A stretch of DNA of 64,000 nt from the NCBI RefSeq assembly GCF_001584145.1, contig NZ_CP013232.1, forward strand, positions 992,001-1,056,000, in the 5' to 3' direction. Within the stretch, counting starts at the first letter, position 1. Every line of letters begins with the position of its first letter. A model generated the notes under the pieces. The model was not told where the DNA came from. It saw nothing but the letters and a program-made list of their open reading frames with translations, and did no database searches. The position numbers were made by a program, and so were the translations under genes. This document shows positions 1 through 7,387 of the stretch, one piece after another. The stretch comes from Collimonas fungivorans (GTDB taxonomy: Bacteria > Pseudomonadota > Gammaproteobacteria > Burkholderiales > Burkholderiaceae_D).

Positions 1-227
1 CAAAACCACCACCAGCCTTTGCAACGGCTGGGTACGTACCTACTTTGGAAGGTTCGAGTACGGGAGGATATTGCACAATCGGGCCCTTTCGTAATTTTAA
101 ATTTTAAAAAAATGCTGGCGAAGGGACGTTTTTAATGCCTGCTATTGGCCGCGTGCTGCCGGCTTATTGCTGCATTGTTAGTTAGAACACGAGATATATC
201 ATCCAATTTCCAGTCTTGCTCATTACA

Positions 228-527
228 CTAAATGCCCGCGACTTCACGAAAACCCTTGGCCCAGAAAATCCCATCTCTGGAATACGATGAGGCGAATTCC
301 ACTTCGTAGTTCGCGTTACCCCATTGACGATCCGTGATATCAGTCACAGTACATTCGCATCCAAACGGCATAGGTATGCTAAAACCACCTTGGCCATTTG
401 TGACAATTGCAGTTAACTCAATCCAATTGCTGTCGCCCAAACAAAATACTGCCCGATCAATACGTTGGGCATGATGATCAATTTCCAAATATAGCTTTGA
501 CAAACAACCGCCAGCCACTTTAGTCAT
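228..527 (-). CDS. hypothetical protein, 99 aa
   Basis: Unrecognised small soluble protein with no signal peptide or membrane segment. The N-terminal half is rich in hydrophobic beta-like stretches (SNWIELTAIV) and the C-terminal half contains an aromatic cluster (FWAKGF). It starts with ATG and has only a weak purine stretch upstream. Its start overlaps by 8 bp the stop of a doubtful GTG-initiated 74-residue frame (520-744), so the two could be translationally coupled. It lies downstream of and on the same strand as the AvrRpt2-like effector, with about 280 bp between them, so it could be co-transcribed, but nothing in the sequence identifies it as a chaperone. Positions 1-227 and 528-803 show no convincing gene. 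Confidence 0.45.
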   Translation of the reverse strand: MTKVAGGCLSKLYLEIDHHAQRIDRAVFCLGDSNWIELTAIVTNGQGGFSIPMPFGCECTVTDITDRQWGNANYEVEFASSYSRDGIFWAKGFREVAGI

Positions 528-803
528 ATTGAGTCGCCATCAATTTTGCGGACACTATCGACCGTCCGCAATTGGCCGGCAACGGCCGCCCCAAAGCGGA
601 CAGCGTCACAACGGATAGTATGCTGGCAGTTAGCAGGTTGATATGAGACTTACCAACTGCTGGGGGATGTTTTACTGTTGCCAGGTGACGTACTATAGTG
701 CCGGCCTGGAAAAAAAGCAGATCCTTCCCCGGCGCGAATGGCACTTCGCGACGGGGGCTTGCAAGCGTTCCTTAGGGGCAAACTCCGCCAGAACGAACTG
801 GGC

Positions 804-1601
804 TTAACGATGCATCATGGCGTACGGCACCTCCCATGCAAGGTGCTGATTGAAGTGACTTAGCGGCATGCCCCTGTCCGGACCTTTCTGAGGATCATGG
901 TAAACAACACTGCTGGTCTTCTTGTCAACACCTATCAGAACTGACATGTGCCCATTGTTCTGGTTGGGGTGCCACGCGAAAAGAATGGGACCGTGCTGCT
1001 CGAGAAGAGAGACCAACTCCTCGAGCGAAAACGCTTGTGAATCTGGTAGATTGACCCTCGATAGTCCCTCGTTCGAAATGAATTGCTCAATATCAGCTGG
1101 TTCTTTTAGTGCCTGATGACCAGCGTCCGAACTATAACGTTGAGGAAGACCTAGTCTAGGACCGGCTTCGGCGCTATGGCCTATCATCCTGGCACATGCG
1201 TACCAGCAACCCATCCGTTCACTCCCTTGGGAGACATAAGGCACATTGCGGAGGAGGAATAACGGAGGTTTGCTTTGCATTAAGGCCGCATATCGAGAAG
1301 AACTCGATGCCTTCGAACTAGAACTTTTCTGCCCTCCGCCCCCGAACGATGGGGTGCCGCTGAATGTAGGAGCGCCACACTCGGCTGCCGAACTATGACG
1401 CGATATAACTTTCAGGCGCGGCGGTTGGGTTGGCAGAGAATTGCGCGTCTGACGCGTACCTAGGGGAGGGAGTGCCGACAGCGCGCTGGGACGCGAGTTC
1501 TTGGTTTGAGTGAACTTCTGCTTGGGCTGCTGCGACACTCCACCCGCCTCGGATCTATCGGTTATCTGCGCTTCGTAAGCGGTATTCTGCCCAATCTTCA
1601 T
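804..1601 (-). CDS. AvrRpt2-family type III effector cysteine protease (peptidase C70)
   Basis: Predicted papain-like cysteine protease delivered into plant cells. Pseudomonas AvrRpt2, the family prototype, is folded by host cyclophilin, self-cleaves, and cuts RIN4-type host proteins. The 265-residue length matches the family. Residues 1-105 are a Ser/Gln/Pro-rich disordered leader beginning MKIG, as in type III substrates. TPSFGGGG at 83-90 resembles the AvrRpt2 self-cleavage site (P-x-F-G-G). The protease domain runs from about 113 to 265. NVPYVSQGSERMGCWYACAR at 119-138 is nearly identical to AvrRpt2 and holds the nucleophile Cys132. His218 (NGHMSV) and Asp236 (YHDPQ) complete the triad, and the C-terminus (YAMMHR) is also AvrRpt2-like. 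A perfect PIP box lies 66 bp upstream. No secretion apparatus genes are in the window. The triad and flanks look intact, so the enzyme is probably active. Delivery and target are inference. Confidence 0.93.
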   Translation of the reverse strand: MKIGQNTAYEAQITDRSEAGGVSQQPKQKFTQTKNSRPSALSALPPLGTRQTRNSLPTQPPRLKVISRHSSAAECGAPTFSGTPSFGGGGQKSSSSKASSSSRYAALMQSKPPLFLLRNVPYVSQGSERMGCWYACARMIGHSAEAGPRLGLPQRYSSDAGHQALKEPADIEQFISNEGLSRVNLPDSQAFSLEELVSLLEQHGPILFAWHPNQNNGHMSVLIGVDKKTSSVVYHDPQKGPDRGMPLSHFNQHLAWEVPYAMMHR

Positions 1602-1667
1602 TGCATACCTAGTTTGTTGAGAATGACGCTGATTTTTTCACCGCTTAGTAACAAGTGACCAGTCAAA

Positions 1668-1692
1668 GCGAAATTTCTTCTTACTGAGCGAA
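1668..1692 (-). promoter_or_regulatory. PIP box (HrpX/HrpB-type operator) upstream of the AvrRpt2-like gene
   Basis: On the minus strand the sequence reads TTCGC, 15 bases, TTCGC, a perfect match to the plant-inducible-promoter box recognised by AraC-type hrp activators (HrpX in Xanthomonas, HrpB in Ralstonia). An AAAAAT hexamer at 1632-1637 begins 30 bases downstream of the box, close to the expected spacing for the -10-like element. The effector ATG follows about 30 bases later. The activator gene is not in the window. Confidence 0.8.
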
Positions 1693-1789
1693 ATCCCGCT
1701 CGAAACCACTCTCCCCGGTGTAACGTGATGGCGCTGGATGCTTGTGATGATATATATCTACAAGTATTGTTGCCCGCGCCAGTCTTTTC

Positions 1790-2127
1790 TTAGATTTTGT
1801 CGAGATGGCGCAACAATGAATCACGTATCAACGCTTGGTCGGTAGCACTAAAACCAAGCAAGGGACGCGCTGGATAGGAATACTCGGGCCCTTTTTTGAG
1901 ACCTTGTCCTTCAATCCCTCCTGGTGCACGCGGACGATGCGCGCCACCCGTCCAAAGAACCCGACCGATAGCTGGTTTTCGTCCTGTTCGGTTTTGAGAT
2001 TTTTTTGCATGCGGATTTTCTCAAATATCGCAGCTTTCTGCCGTGTGATTCTCCCTTTCTTGCCGCGCAGGTTCCGGCGCACCGTTTCCATCTTCTGCAG
2101 GCGGCCAACGGTTATTAAATTCGTAAA
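1790..2127 (-). pseudogene. remnant of P2-like phage tail completion protein gpS, 5'-truncated and frameshifted
   Basis: The minus-strand translation carries the conserved second half of P2 gpS (phage virion morphogenesis family): KKGRITRQ, then VGFFGRVARIVRVHQEGLKD. The frame then fails at a run of six A, three G and three C near 1885-1897. Shifting by one base restores GPEYSYPARPLLGFSATD and a natural-looking end (RHLDKI, stop at 1790-1792). Upstream, an in-frame TGA at 2128-2130 and unrelated AT-rich DNA replace roughly the first 50-60 residues. No other tail genes are adjacent, so this is a relic of a degraded P2-type prophage. Confidence 0.85.
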
Positions 2128-2358
2128 TCATATTTATATGTACGGTTTTCCCTACGGTTATTTCGGGATTATCCGATGGACGGGAGAGATTGTTTTCTGT
2201 AATTATTAATCTAGTAATTGATCAATTCTGTTTTAGACAAGGCTCAATCAAGCCTGATACCGGTGGTAATCGATTATTTATAAATAGTTGATGCGGAACG
2301 ACAATCTGAGATTTGTAATCTGGTTCTCGATAAACCCTTGCTATGAAGAACTTTCAAA

Positions 2359-2607
2359 ATGGACGAATTGACTAGTATCGAGTTCCAAGACAACGTTGAA
2401 GCGACATTCACGATCACGATTTCGCACGCAACCGGGCATACCACGCTGATGAGAGATGAGGCCTTGGCGATTGTCCATTTTATGACGCGAATCGGATGGC
2501 CGGATTTGCTCAAACATTCAAAAAATAACGACGAAGCATATGTAATGATGAGAGCAATTGATAAAGCTCAAATAGCGTTTTGTAATGCACAACGTCGGCC
2601 CATATAA
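2359..2607 (+). CDS. small acidic hypothetical protein, 82 aa
   Basis: A short soluble protein with no membrane segment. The pattern DEALAIVHFMTRIGWPDLLK, then a polar spacer, NDEAYVMM and a helical tail resembles small proteins often found in betaproteobacterial prophages and islands (from memory, DUF7706-like). That assignment is tentative. The upstream region has no strong ribosome binding site. It sits between the gpS relic and the first tRNA-Thr fragment, consistent with phage or island cargo. Confidence 0.5.
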   Translation: MDELTSIEFQDNVEATFTITISHATGHTTLMRDEALAIVHFMTRIGWPDLLKHSKNNDEAYVMMRAIDKAQIAFCNAQRRPI

Positions 2608-2649
2608 CAGATTCATGTTCGCTAGATTCTGTCTATCTGATTATTTTGG

Positions 2650-2724
2650 TAGTTCCGCAATCTGAAATGGACCCGCGCAGTTATTGCGTTTTCCGCGCAT
2701 TGGAATTATTTGATTGCGGAACTA
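2650..2724. repeat. 13-bp perfect inverted repeat containing GTTCCGCAA upstream of tRNA fragment 1
   Basis: TAGTTCCGCAATC at 2650-2662 is repeated inverted as GATTGCGGAACTA at 2712-2724. The second arm ends about 40 bp before the tRNA-Thr fragment at 2764. The same motif pair at nearly the same spacing precedes the second fragment (5005-5013 and 5068-5075), so the pair belongs to a larger repeated unit rather than to a single operator. Confidence 0.75.
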
Positions 2725-2763
2725 AAATATGGACAAGTGATTGAAAATAATGACTTTGTCATT

Positions 2764-2810
2764 GGACTTGTAATCAGGGGAGGCGGGTTCAAGTCCAGCA
2801 GCCAACACCA
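2764..2810 (+). repeat. tRNA-Thr(TGT) 3'-half fragment, putative attachment site copy 1
   Basis: The sequence contains an anticodon loop CTTGTAA (anticodon TGT, Thr), a T-arm GCGGGTTCAAGTCC and an acceptor end finishing in CCA. The 5' half (acceptor, D-arm and 5' anticodon stem) is missing, and the bases before it cannot form those arms. Many integrative elements recombine in the 3' half of tRNA genes and leave such a copy at the far end. Similar copies lie at 5118-5165 and, decayed, at 12907-12943. Confidence 0.8.
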
Positions 2811-2820
2811 GAATTTAAAA

Positions 2821-2850
2821 GGCCCACCGTCTGGTGGGCCTTTTTCTTTT
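2821..2850 (+). terminator. rho-independent terminator after tRNA fragment 1
   Basis: GGCCCACC, loop GTCT, GGTGGGCC is a perfect 8-bp stem followed by a T-rich tail (TTTTTCTTTT). Related hairpins follow the other tRNA fragments, so the terminator travels with the repeat unit. Confidence 0.9.
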
Positions 2851-2877
2851 GTTCCGCAAACATATTTTTTGCGGAAC
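2851..2877. repeat. 10-bp inverted repeat of the GTTCCGCAAA motif downstream of copy 1
   Basis: GTTCCGCAAA at 2851-2860 pairs with TTTGCGGAAC at 2868-2877. The following CAAGTTCTAAAGCGCATACG (2877-2896) recurs with one mismatch at 10189-10208, linking this unit to the third, decayed copy. The remaining DNA up to 3121 shows no gene. Confidence 0.7.
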
Positions 2878-3121
2878 AAGTTCTAAAGCGCATACGCGCC
2901 CAATGACAGCTACCGCCAGTAATGGACATGCTGCCAAAAATCTGTCGTGTGATACTCGCTCTCTCAAACAGTAGATCGAACCAATGCCAATTTTGCCGCC
3001 GGATAGGCTATTGCAGAGCTTCGGAAAACTGATCAAAATGTTCCTCGGCCTTAATCCCATGAGAATGCGATACGACCATTACACTGCCGTGTCTCACCCT
3101 CAGCGTTCTGCTGCCCTACGA

Positions 3122-3868
3122 CTAGATCTTTTTGAACCACTCGACCGCATCCGCGCCGGCCGGAACGCGGAATGCAGTCGAACCGTCTTGCACAACCTGC
3201 CAGACCGCGTCGGCAACATCAATCGAATGCGTCACTGAACCGGCGTAATTCTGAAACCCCGACATCACCGCGTTCATCGTGGCCGCGTAATCTTCAGGAA
3301 ATGTCTGGATGACTCGTGAACCGGCATTGGATGCAAAAGCGGTCTCCGGCGCCATTCCTGGCAACACTACGCCTACCAGGATGTTGAACTCCGCCAGTTC
3401 GAGCGCCAGCGATTCGGTGAATGCGACGACTGCGGCCTTGCTGGCTGTGTAGACGGGAAGTAGCGGCAAGGCCTTCAGGGTCACGGCAGATGCCACATTG
3501 ACGACAACGCCCGCTCTGCGTGCCCGAAACTGCGGCAAAAGTGCCTGCGTCATGGCCATCGTACCGAACGTATTGGTTTCGAACACATCGCGCACGGCTT
3601 CCATCGGCGTACTTTCGAAAGGCCCTAGCATACCGATGCCTGCGTTATTCACCAGGACATCCACCTGACCAGCTTCTTCGACTGCACGACGTATGCTTTC
3701 AGCGTCGGTTACGTCCAGCTTCAAAATTCGCAAATGTTCAGACTTTGGCAGAACGCCCTCATTCGGCGTACGCATGGTGGCGACCACGTTCCACTTGCGG
3801 TCCAAAAAATACTTGGCGATTTCCAGGCCAAATCCAGAAGAGCAGCCAGTGATTAAAACGGTTTTCAT
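3122..3868 (-). CDS. short-chain dehydrogenase/reductase (SDR), 248 aa
   Basis: NAD(P)-dependent oxidoreductase of the classical SDR family, cytoplasmic, substrate unknown. Cofactor motif TGCSSGFG at 7-14, NNAG at 74-77, catalytic Ser127 and Tyr140-xxx-Lys144 (YTASK) are all present, so it should be active. The start at 3868 is chosen because AGGA lies six bases before that ATG; an upstream in-frame ATG would add ten residues without a ribosome binding site. It is divergent from an AraC-family regulator 95 bp away, which is its likely controller. The pair lies between tRNA-Thr fragments 1 and 2 and forms an island module. Confidence 0.88.
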   Translation of the reverse strand: MKTVLITGCSSGFGLEIAKYFLDRKWNVVATMRTPNEGVLPKSEHLRILKLDVTDAESIRRAVEEAGQVDVLVNNAGIGMLGPFESTPMEAVRDVFETNTFGTMAMTQALLPQFRARRAGVVVNVASAVTLKALPLLPVYTASKAAVVAFTESLALELAEFNILVGVVLPGMAPETAFASNAGSRVIQTFPEDYAATMNAVMSGFQNYAGSVTHSIDVADAVWQVVQDGSTAFRVPAGADAVEWFKKI

Positions 3869-3963
3869 GTGAATCCTTTCATCATCAGTGAGCCGCAACG
3901 ATAACCCTTGCCAGGAAAATCATCTACAATAGAAAGTCCTAATTTTGTTTGCGAGCGTCCGGA

Positions 3964-4902
3964 ATGATTGACCCCTTAGCTTCTGTAGTGGCGCTACTGC
4001 AACCGAAAATGACGTTCTCGAAGATTGTGACCGGCGCGGGACGCTGGGGAGTGCGCGGCGAACTCATCGGCACACGATTGTGTTGCTGCGTGGTTTTGGA
4101 AGGGAAGCTACGATATACGATCGATGAGGCTGAATTCGTCGTCGAAGCTGGTGATTTCGTGCTAATGCCGTCGATGTCGAAATTTTTGGCAACCAGCTTT
4201 GACCTTCCTTCTGAGGATGAATGGCAGTCTGAACCCGCTCTCTTGGAAAACGGCGAACACCGCAATGGGTCTATATCAGCCGATGCCGACGTGAGAACAC
4301 TGGTCGGCTTTTGCCAATTGACGTCTCCAGACTCCACTTTACTTTTGACACTGCTCCCGAAGCTCGTACATATTCGGGGAGACGTTCGCTTGTCAGCGCT
4401 GGTTCAACTCGTTATTGATGAATCACGCTCGCAGCGCTCAGCACGGGACGTGGTTCTCGAGCGCTTGCTGGAAGTCTTGTTGATTGAAGCGCTTCGCTCA
4501 TCAAACAATGCAGTGACCTCGCCAGGGCTGTTGCGCGGACTTGCCGATATCCGACTGGCGAACGCAATCCGGTGCATCCATGAAAGCCCTCAAGAGTCAT
4601 GGACCGTTGCGCTTTTGGCGAAAGAATCGGCGCTGTCCCGCTCGGCCTTTTTTGAGCGATTTAGCAAAGCCGTGGGCGTCACACCAATGGACTACCTGCT
4701 GTCATGGCGGATGGCATTGGCAAGAAATCTTCTTGAACGAAAAGAGGCAATTGCGGAGGTGGCGGTTCGCGTGGGTTACAGCTCATCTAGCACATTCACC
4801 GTCGCGTTCACTCGTCATACCGGTATGCCGCCCGGTCAATATGCCAAATCGTGGCATAACGTGGGTAACTCGTCCGACGCGAGAGTCTCTGCCACGGCAT
4901 GA
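3964..4902 (+). CDS. AraC-family transcriptional regulator (cupin-type sensor)
   Basis: DNA-binding regulator with an N-terminal cupin-like sensor domain (about residues 1-180, including CVVLEGKLRYTIDE and GDFVLMPS) and a C-terminal double helix-turn-helix AraC domain (about 205-300, with LAKESALSRSAFFERF and VAVRVGYSSSSTFTVAF). The layout matches the AraC Cupin_6 type, which often controls a divergent oxidoreductase; here that is the SDR at 3122-3868. An in-frame TTG at 3949 could add five residues; the ATG at 3964 is preferred, although its GGA is unusually close. No operator was identified in the 95-bp spacer. Confidence 0.87.
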   Translation: MIDPLASVVALLQPKMTFSKIVTGAGRWGVRGELIGTRLCCCVVLEGKLRYTIDEAEFVVEAGDFVLMPSMSKFLATSFDLPSEDEWQSEPALLENGEHRNGSISADADVRTLVGFCQLTSPDSTLLLTLLPKLVHIRGDVRLSALVQLVIDESRSQRSARDVVLERLLEVLLIEALRSSNNAVTSPGLLRGLADIRLANAIRCIHESPQESWTVALLAKESALSRSAFFERFSKAVGVTPMDYLLSWRMALARNLLERKEAIAEVAVRVGYSSSSTFTVAFTRHTGMPPGQYAKSWHNVGNSSDARVSATA

Positions 4903-5004
4903 ATTGCTACAGGGACGTCTGCTATCGGCGATTGCGGCCTTTCAAGTTGAGCGACTTCATCAGAAATATTTGAGTTTTCTCGAAATCTATCTGGGCTACC
5001 GCTT

Positions 5005-5075
5005 GTTCCGCAAAAAATTAGTCAGCAAATACTGAAAAGACTTTGCAGGCATGCGCAAAAATGGAAATTGCGGAA
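5005..5075. repeat. GTTCCGCAA / TTGCGGAA motif pair upstream of tRNA fragment 2
   Basis: GTTCCGCAA at 5005-5013 and its inverse TTGCGGAA at 5068-5075 lie 54 bases apart. The second is 42 bases before the tRNA fragment. Around fragment 1 the values are 53 and 41, so the layout is conserved although the intervening bases have diverged. Confidence 0.6.
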
Positions 5076-5117
5076 TAAAAACTAACTTAACTATTTGTGT
5101 TTATTGAGATTTGGTTC

Positions 5118-5165
5118 GGACTTGTAATCAGGGGGTGGCGGGTTCAAGTCCTGCAGCCAGCACCA
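5118..5165 (+). repeat. tRNA-Thr(TGT) 3'-half fragment, putative attachment site copy 2
   Basis: GGACTTGTAATCAGGGGG followed by the T-arm GCGGGTTCAAGTCCTGC and acceptor GCCAGCACCA. It is the best preserved copy: the T-stem GCGGG/CCTGC pairs fully. The 5' half of the tRNA is absent. Together with copy 1 it brackets the SDR/AraC module. Confidence 0.82.
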
Positions 5166-5175
5166 ATATTTAAAA

Positions 5176-5206
5176 GGCCCGCCGTTCGGTGGGTCTTTTT
5201 CTTTTG
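5176..5206 (+). terminator. rho-independent terminator after tRNA fragment 2
   Basis: GGCCCGCC, loop GTTC, GGTGGGTC with two G-T pairs, then a T-rich tail. It is followed at 5206-5214 by GCTCCGCAA, a variant of the repeated motif, 40 bases after the tRNA end as in copy 1. The DNA from 5215 to 5414 has no gene. Confidence 0.87.
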
Positions 5207-5414
5207 CTCCGCAATTCTCAATTAAGCATTAAAATTTCCCTCTAGACATTACGCCGACAAATAAATAACGGTATTGGCAGCTTGCAATCGGCCAAGAGCG
5301 ATCTGTCGCGACCGACAGCTTTCCGATGCGCTACCTTTGCTCCATATCCTGCACTGTAGATGCGGACCGTCAAATTGGCGTATTTCTCGACACCACCAAA
5401 AAAAGGAATCACGC

Positions 5415-7121
5415 ATGACGCCCCCGACCCGCCTTGCTTATCCCACGCCCTTCGAACTCGGCAATGGCAACCAGACCTCCACCTGGGCCGAATGCATCGC
5501 CTTCTACGAGCGGCTGGCCGAGCGATTCCCGGGGGTGCTGCGATGGTGGCGGATCGGGACCTCCGACACCGGCCTGCCGATGCACGCCGGCCTGGTCACG
5601 GCCGACGGCGTGTTCGACCGCGATACCTTGCGCGAGCAGGGGCGTCCGGTGTTCTTCAACAATAACGGTATCCATCCCGGCGAGCCCGAAGGCATCGATG
5701 CCTGCATGGCGCTGGTGCGCGACTTCTGCCTTGAGCCCGAGCGGCTGGCTGCGCTCGGCGATACGGTGTTCCTTTTCATCCCGGTCTACAACGTCGACGG
5801 CTGCGTGAACCGCCAGTCCAGCTCGCGGGCGAACCAGCTCGGCCCCGAGGCGTTCGGCTTCCGGGGCAACGGCCGGCACCTCGACCTGAATCGCGACTTC
5901 ATCAAGTGCGACAGCCTGGCCGCCCAGGTGTTCAACCGCTTCTTCAACGCCTGGGACCCGGATGTGATGGTCGACACCCACACCTCCAACGGCGCCGACT
6001 ACGCCTACGCCATGACCCTGATCCCGACCCAGCCTGACAAGTTGGGCGGCGGCCTGGGCGACTTCCTGCGTGAGCGCATGCTGCCCGCGATCTACGGCGA
6101 CATGCAGAGGCGCGGCTGGCCGACCTGTCCCTACGTCAACCTGCTGGCCGAGACGCCGGACGACGGCATCGAAGATTTTCTCGATCTGCCGCGCTTCTCC
6201 ACCGGCTACGCCGCGCTGCACCACACCATCGGCTTCATGCCCGAGACCCACATGCTCAAGCCCTTCGCCGACCGCGTGGCGGCGACGCGCACGCTGGTTG
6301 AGGTGGTGCTGGACTTCAGCGCAGCGCAGGCGGGGCGCATTCAGCAACTGCGGCGCGATGCGCGGGCCGACGCCGCACGCCGTACACAGTGGCCGCTGCG
6401 CTGGCGCAACGACCACGAGCGGCCGGCGCGCCTGCGCTTCAAGGGCTACGCGGCGGTGCGTACGCCGAGCTTGCTGGGCGACTATCAACGGCTCGCCTAC
6501 GACCGCAGCCAGCCGTGGGAGAAGGACATCGTCCACTTCGACCGCTGTGTCGAGGAACAGGCGGTGACGGCGCCGAAGGCCTACCTGGTGCCCCAAGCCT
6601 GGCGCGAGGTGATCGAGCGGCTGGAGTGGAACGGCGTCGAGCTGCAGCGCCTGGACGCCGACCGACTATTCGATGCGGCCCGGGTGTACCGGGTTCTGGA
6701 AGTCGATACACGCGCGACCGCCTACGAAGGCCACATGTTCCATGACCGGGTGCTGCTGAGCACGCACACCGAGGCCATCCAGGCGCGCGCGGGTGACGTG
6801 CTGGTGCCTCTCGACCAACCCCAGGCCCGCTACGCGGTCGAGACCCTGGAGCCCGAAGCGCACGACAGCTTCTTCCGCTGGGGGTTCTTCAACAGCGTGC
6901 TGGAGAGGAAGCAGGCCTCCATCTCAGCCTATGTCTTCGAGGACACGGCCTTGCAGATGCTGGCCGACGAGCCGGCGCTGCGGCCGGCGTTCGACGAATG
7001 GAAGGCCGCACATCCGGCGCAGCTGTCCGATCCGCAAGCGGTGCTCGGGTTTCTGTTCACCCACGGCCAGCGCCATGCCGAGCCGGAATGGCGGCGCTAT
7101 CCGGTGGCAGCGTTGATTTAG
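5415..7121 (+). CDS. M14-family zinc carboxypeptidase, 568 aa
   Basis: Predicted zinc metallocarboxypeptidase. The zinc ligands are His87 and Glu90 (GIHPGEPEG) and His189 (VDTHTS). Asn159-Arg160 (LDLNRDF) match the substrate-carboxylate-binding pair, and Glu277 (FMPETHM) is the likely catalytic base. Residues 1-290 form the peptidase domain; the remaining 280 residues are an uncharacterised extension seen in long bacterial M14 proteins. There is no signal peptide, so it appears cytoplasmic. The start at 5415 is supported by AAGGAA upstream; a longer frame from 5274 has no such site. The gene is visibly more GC-rich than its neighbours and lies just inside module B, suggesting separate acquisition. 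Confidence 0.87.
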   Translation: MTPPTRLAYPTPFELGNGNQTSTWAECIAFYERLAERFPGVLRWWRIGTSDTGLPMHAGLVTADGVFDRDTLREQGRPVFFNNNGIHPGEPEGIDACMALVRDFCLEPERLAALGDTVFLFIPVYNVDGCVNRQSSSRANQLGPEAFGFRGNGRHLDLNRDFIKCDSLAAQVFNRFFNAWDPDVMVDTHTSNGADYAYAMTLIPTQPDKLGGGLGDFLRERMLPAIYGDMQRRGWPTCPYVNLLAETPDDGIEDFLDLPRFSTGYAALHHTIGFMPETHMLKPFADRVAATRTLVEVVLDFSAAQAGRIQQLRRDARADAARRTQWPLRWRNDHERPARLRFKGYAAVRTPSLLGDYQRLAYDRSQPWEKDIVHFDRCVEEQAVTAPKAYLVPQAWREVIERLEWNGVELQRLDADRLFDAARVYRVLEVDTRATAYEGHMFHDRVLLSTHTEAIQARAGDVLVPLDQPQARYAVETLEPEAHDSFFRWGFFNSVLERKQASISAYVFEDTALQMLADEPALRPAFDEWKAAHPAQLSDPQAVLGFLFTHGQRHAEPEWRRYPVAALI

Positions 7122-7167
7122 TCAAGAATCTCCTACGGGATGCGAACGCGTCGCGGGCGATCACCGG

Positions 7168-7257
7168 ATGATGTCAAACGCCAGTGAACTCGAAATGGTG
7201 CTGCGCCTGTCGATGGCCGTAGCACTCGGCAGCGTGATCGGCTTCGAACGCGAAGAG
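7168..7257 (+). pseudogene. 5' fragment of an MgtC/SapB-family gene
   Basis: Translation from ATG 7168 or 7171 gives about 30 residues ending ALGSVIGFERE, the conserved first transmembrane helix and G-x-E-R-E signature of MgtC/SapB membrane proteins. The homology stops abruptly at about 7257, where the sequence changes to an ABC-transporter fragment in another frame. The full family protein is much longer, so this is a scrap left by recombination. Confidence 0.65.
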
Positions 7258-7261
7258 CATC

Positions 7262-7327
7262 GGCCTTCGCATCGACACTGGCGAGATCGTGTTCTTGCTT
7301 GGCCCTTCGGGTTCCGGGAAGTCCACG
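7262..7327 (+). pseudogene. internal fragment of an ABC transporter ATPase (Walker A)
   Basis: In the frame GGC CTT CGC the translation is GLRIDTGEIVFLLG followed by PSGSGKST, a textbook Walker A loop of an ABC ATPase. Nothing before or after belongs to such a protein. It abuts the MgtC fragment, so two gene pieces have been joined within about 160 bp just downstream of the M14 peptidase. Confidence 0.7.
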
Positions 7328-7387
7328 TCTAACAATCCCCATCTAATACGGTTTGAGGTCCTAGAATCATTTCGCAGGAGTTAGCGA

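Noticed and set aside
520..744. 74-residue minus-strand frame starting with GTG downstream of the effector
   Set aside because: No recognisable domain and no ribosome binding site; it could only be argued for by its 8-bp overlap with the next frame, so it was not listed as a gene.
1602..1800. Search for a Pseudomonas-type HrpL hrp box upstream of the AvrRpt2-like gene
   Set aside because: No GGAACC followed at 15-16 bases by CCAC was found on the minus strand; only the PIP box is present.
1835..2209. 124-residue plus-strand frame over the gpS relic
   Set aside because: The minus strand there encodes recognisable gpS segments; the plus frame is an artefact.
2764..5165. Calling the two tRNA-Thr fragments functional tRNA genes
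   Set aside because: Both lack the 5' acceptor strand, the D-arm and the 5' anticodon stem, so no cloverleaf can form.
5409..6596. 395-residue minus-strand open frame opposite the M14 peptidase gene
   Set aside because: It is a shadow of a GC-rich gene; its composition is Arg/His/Ala-biased and no motif is recognisable, while the plus strand shows intact zinc ligands.
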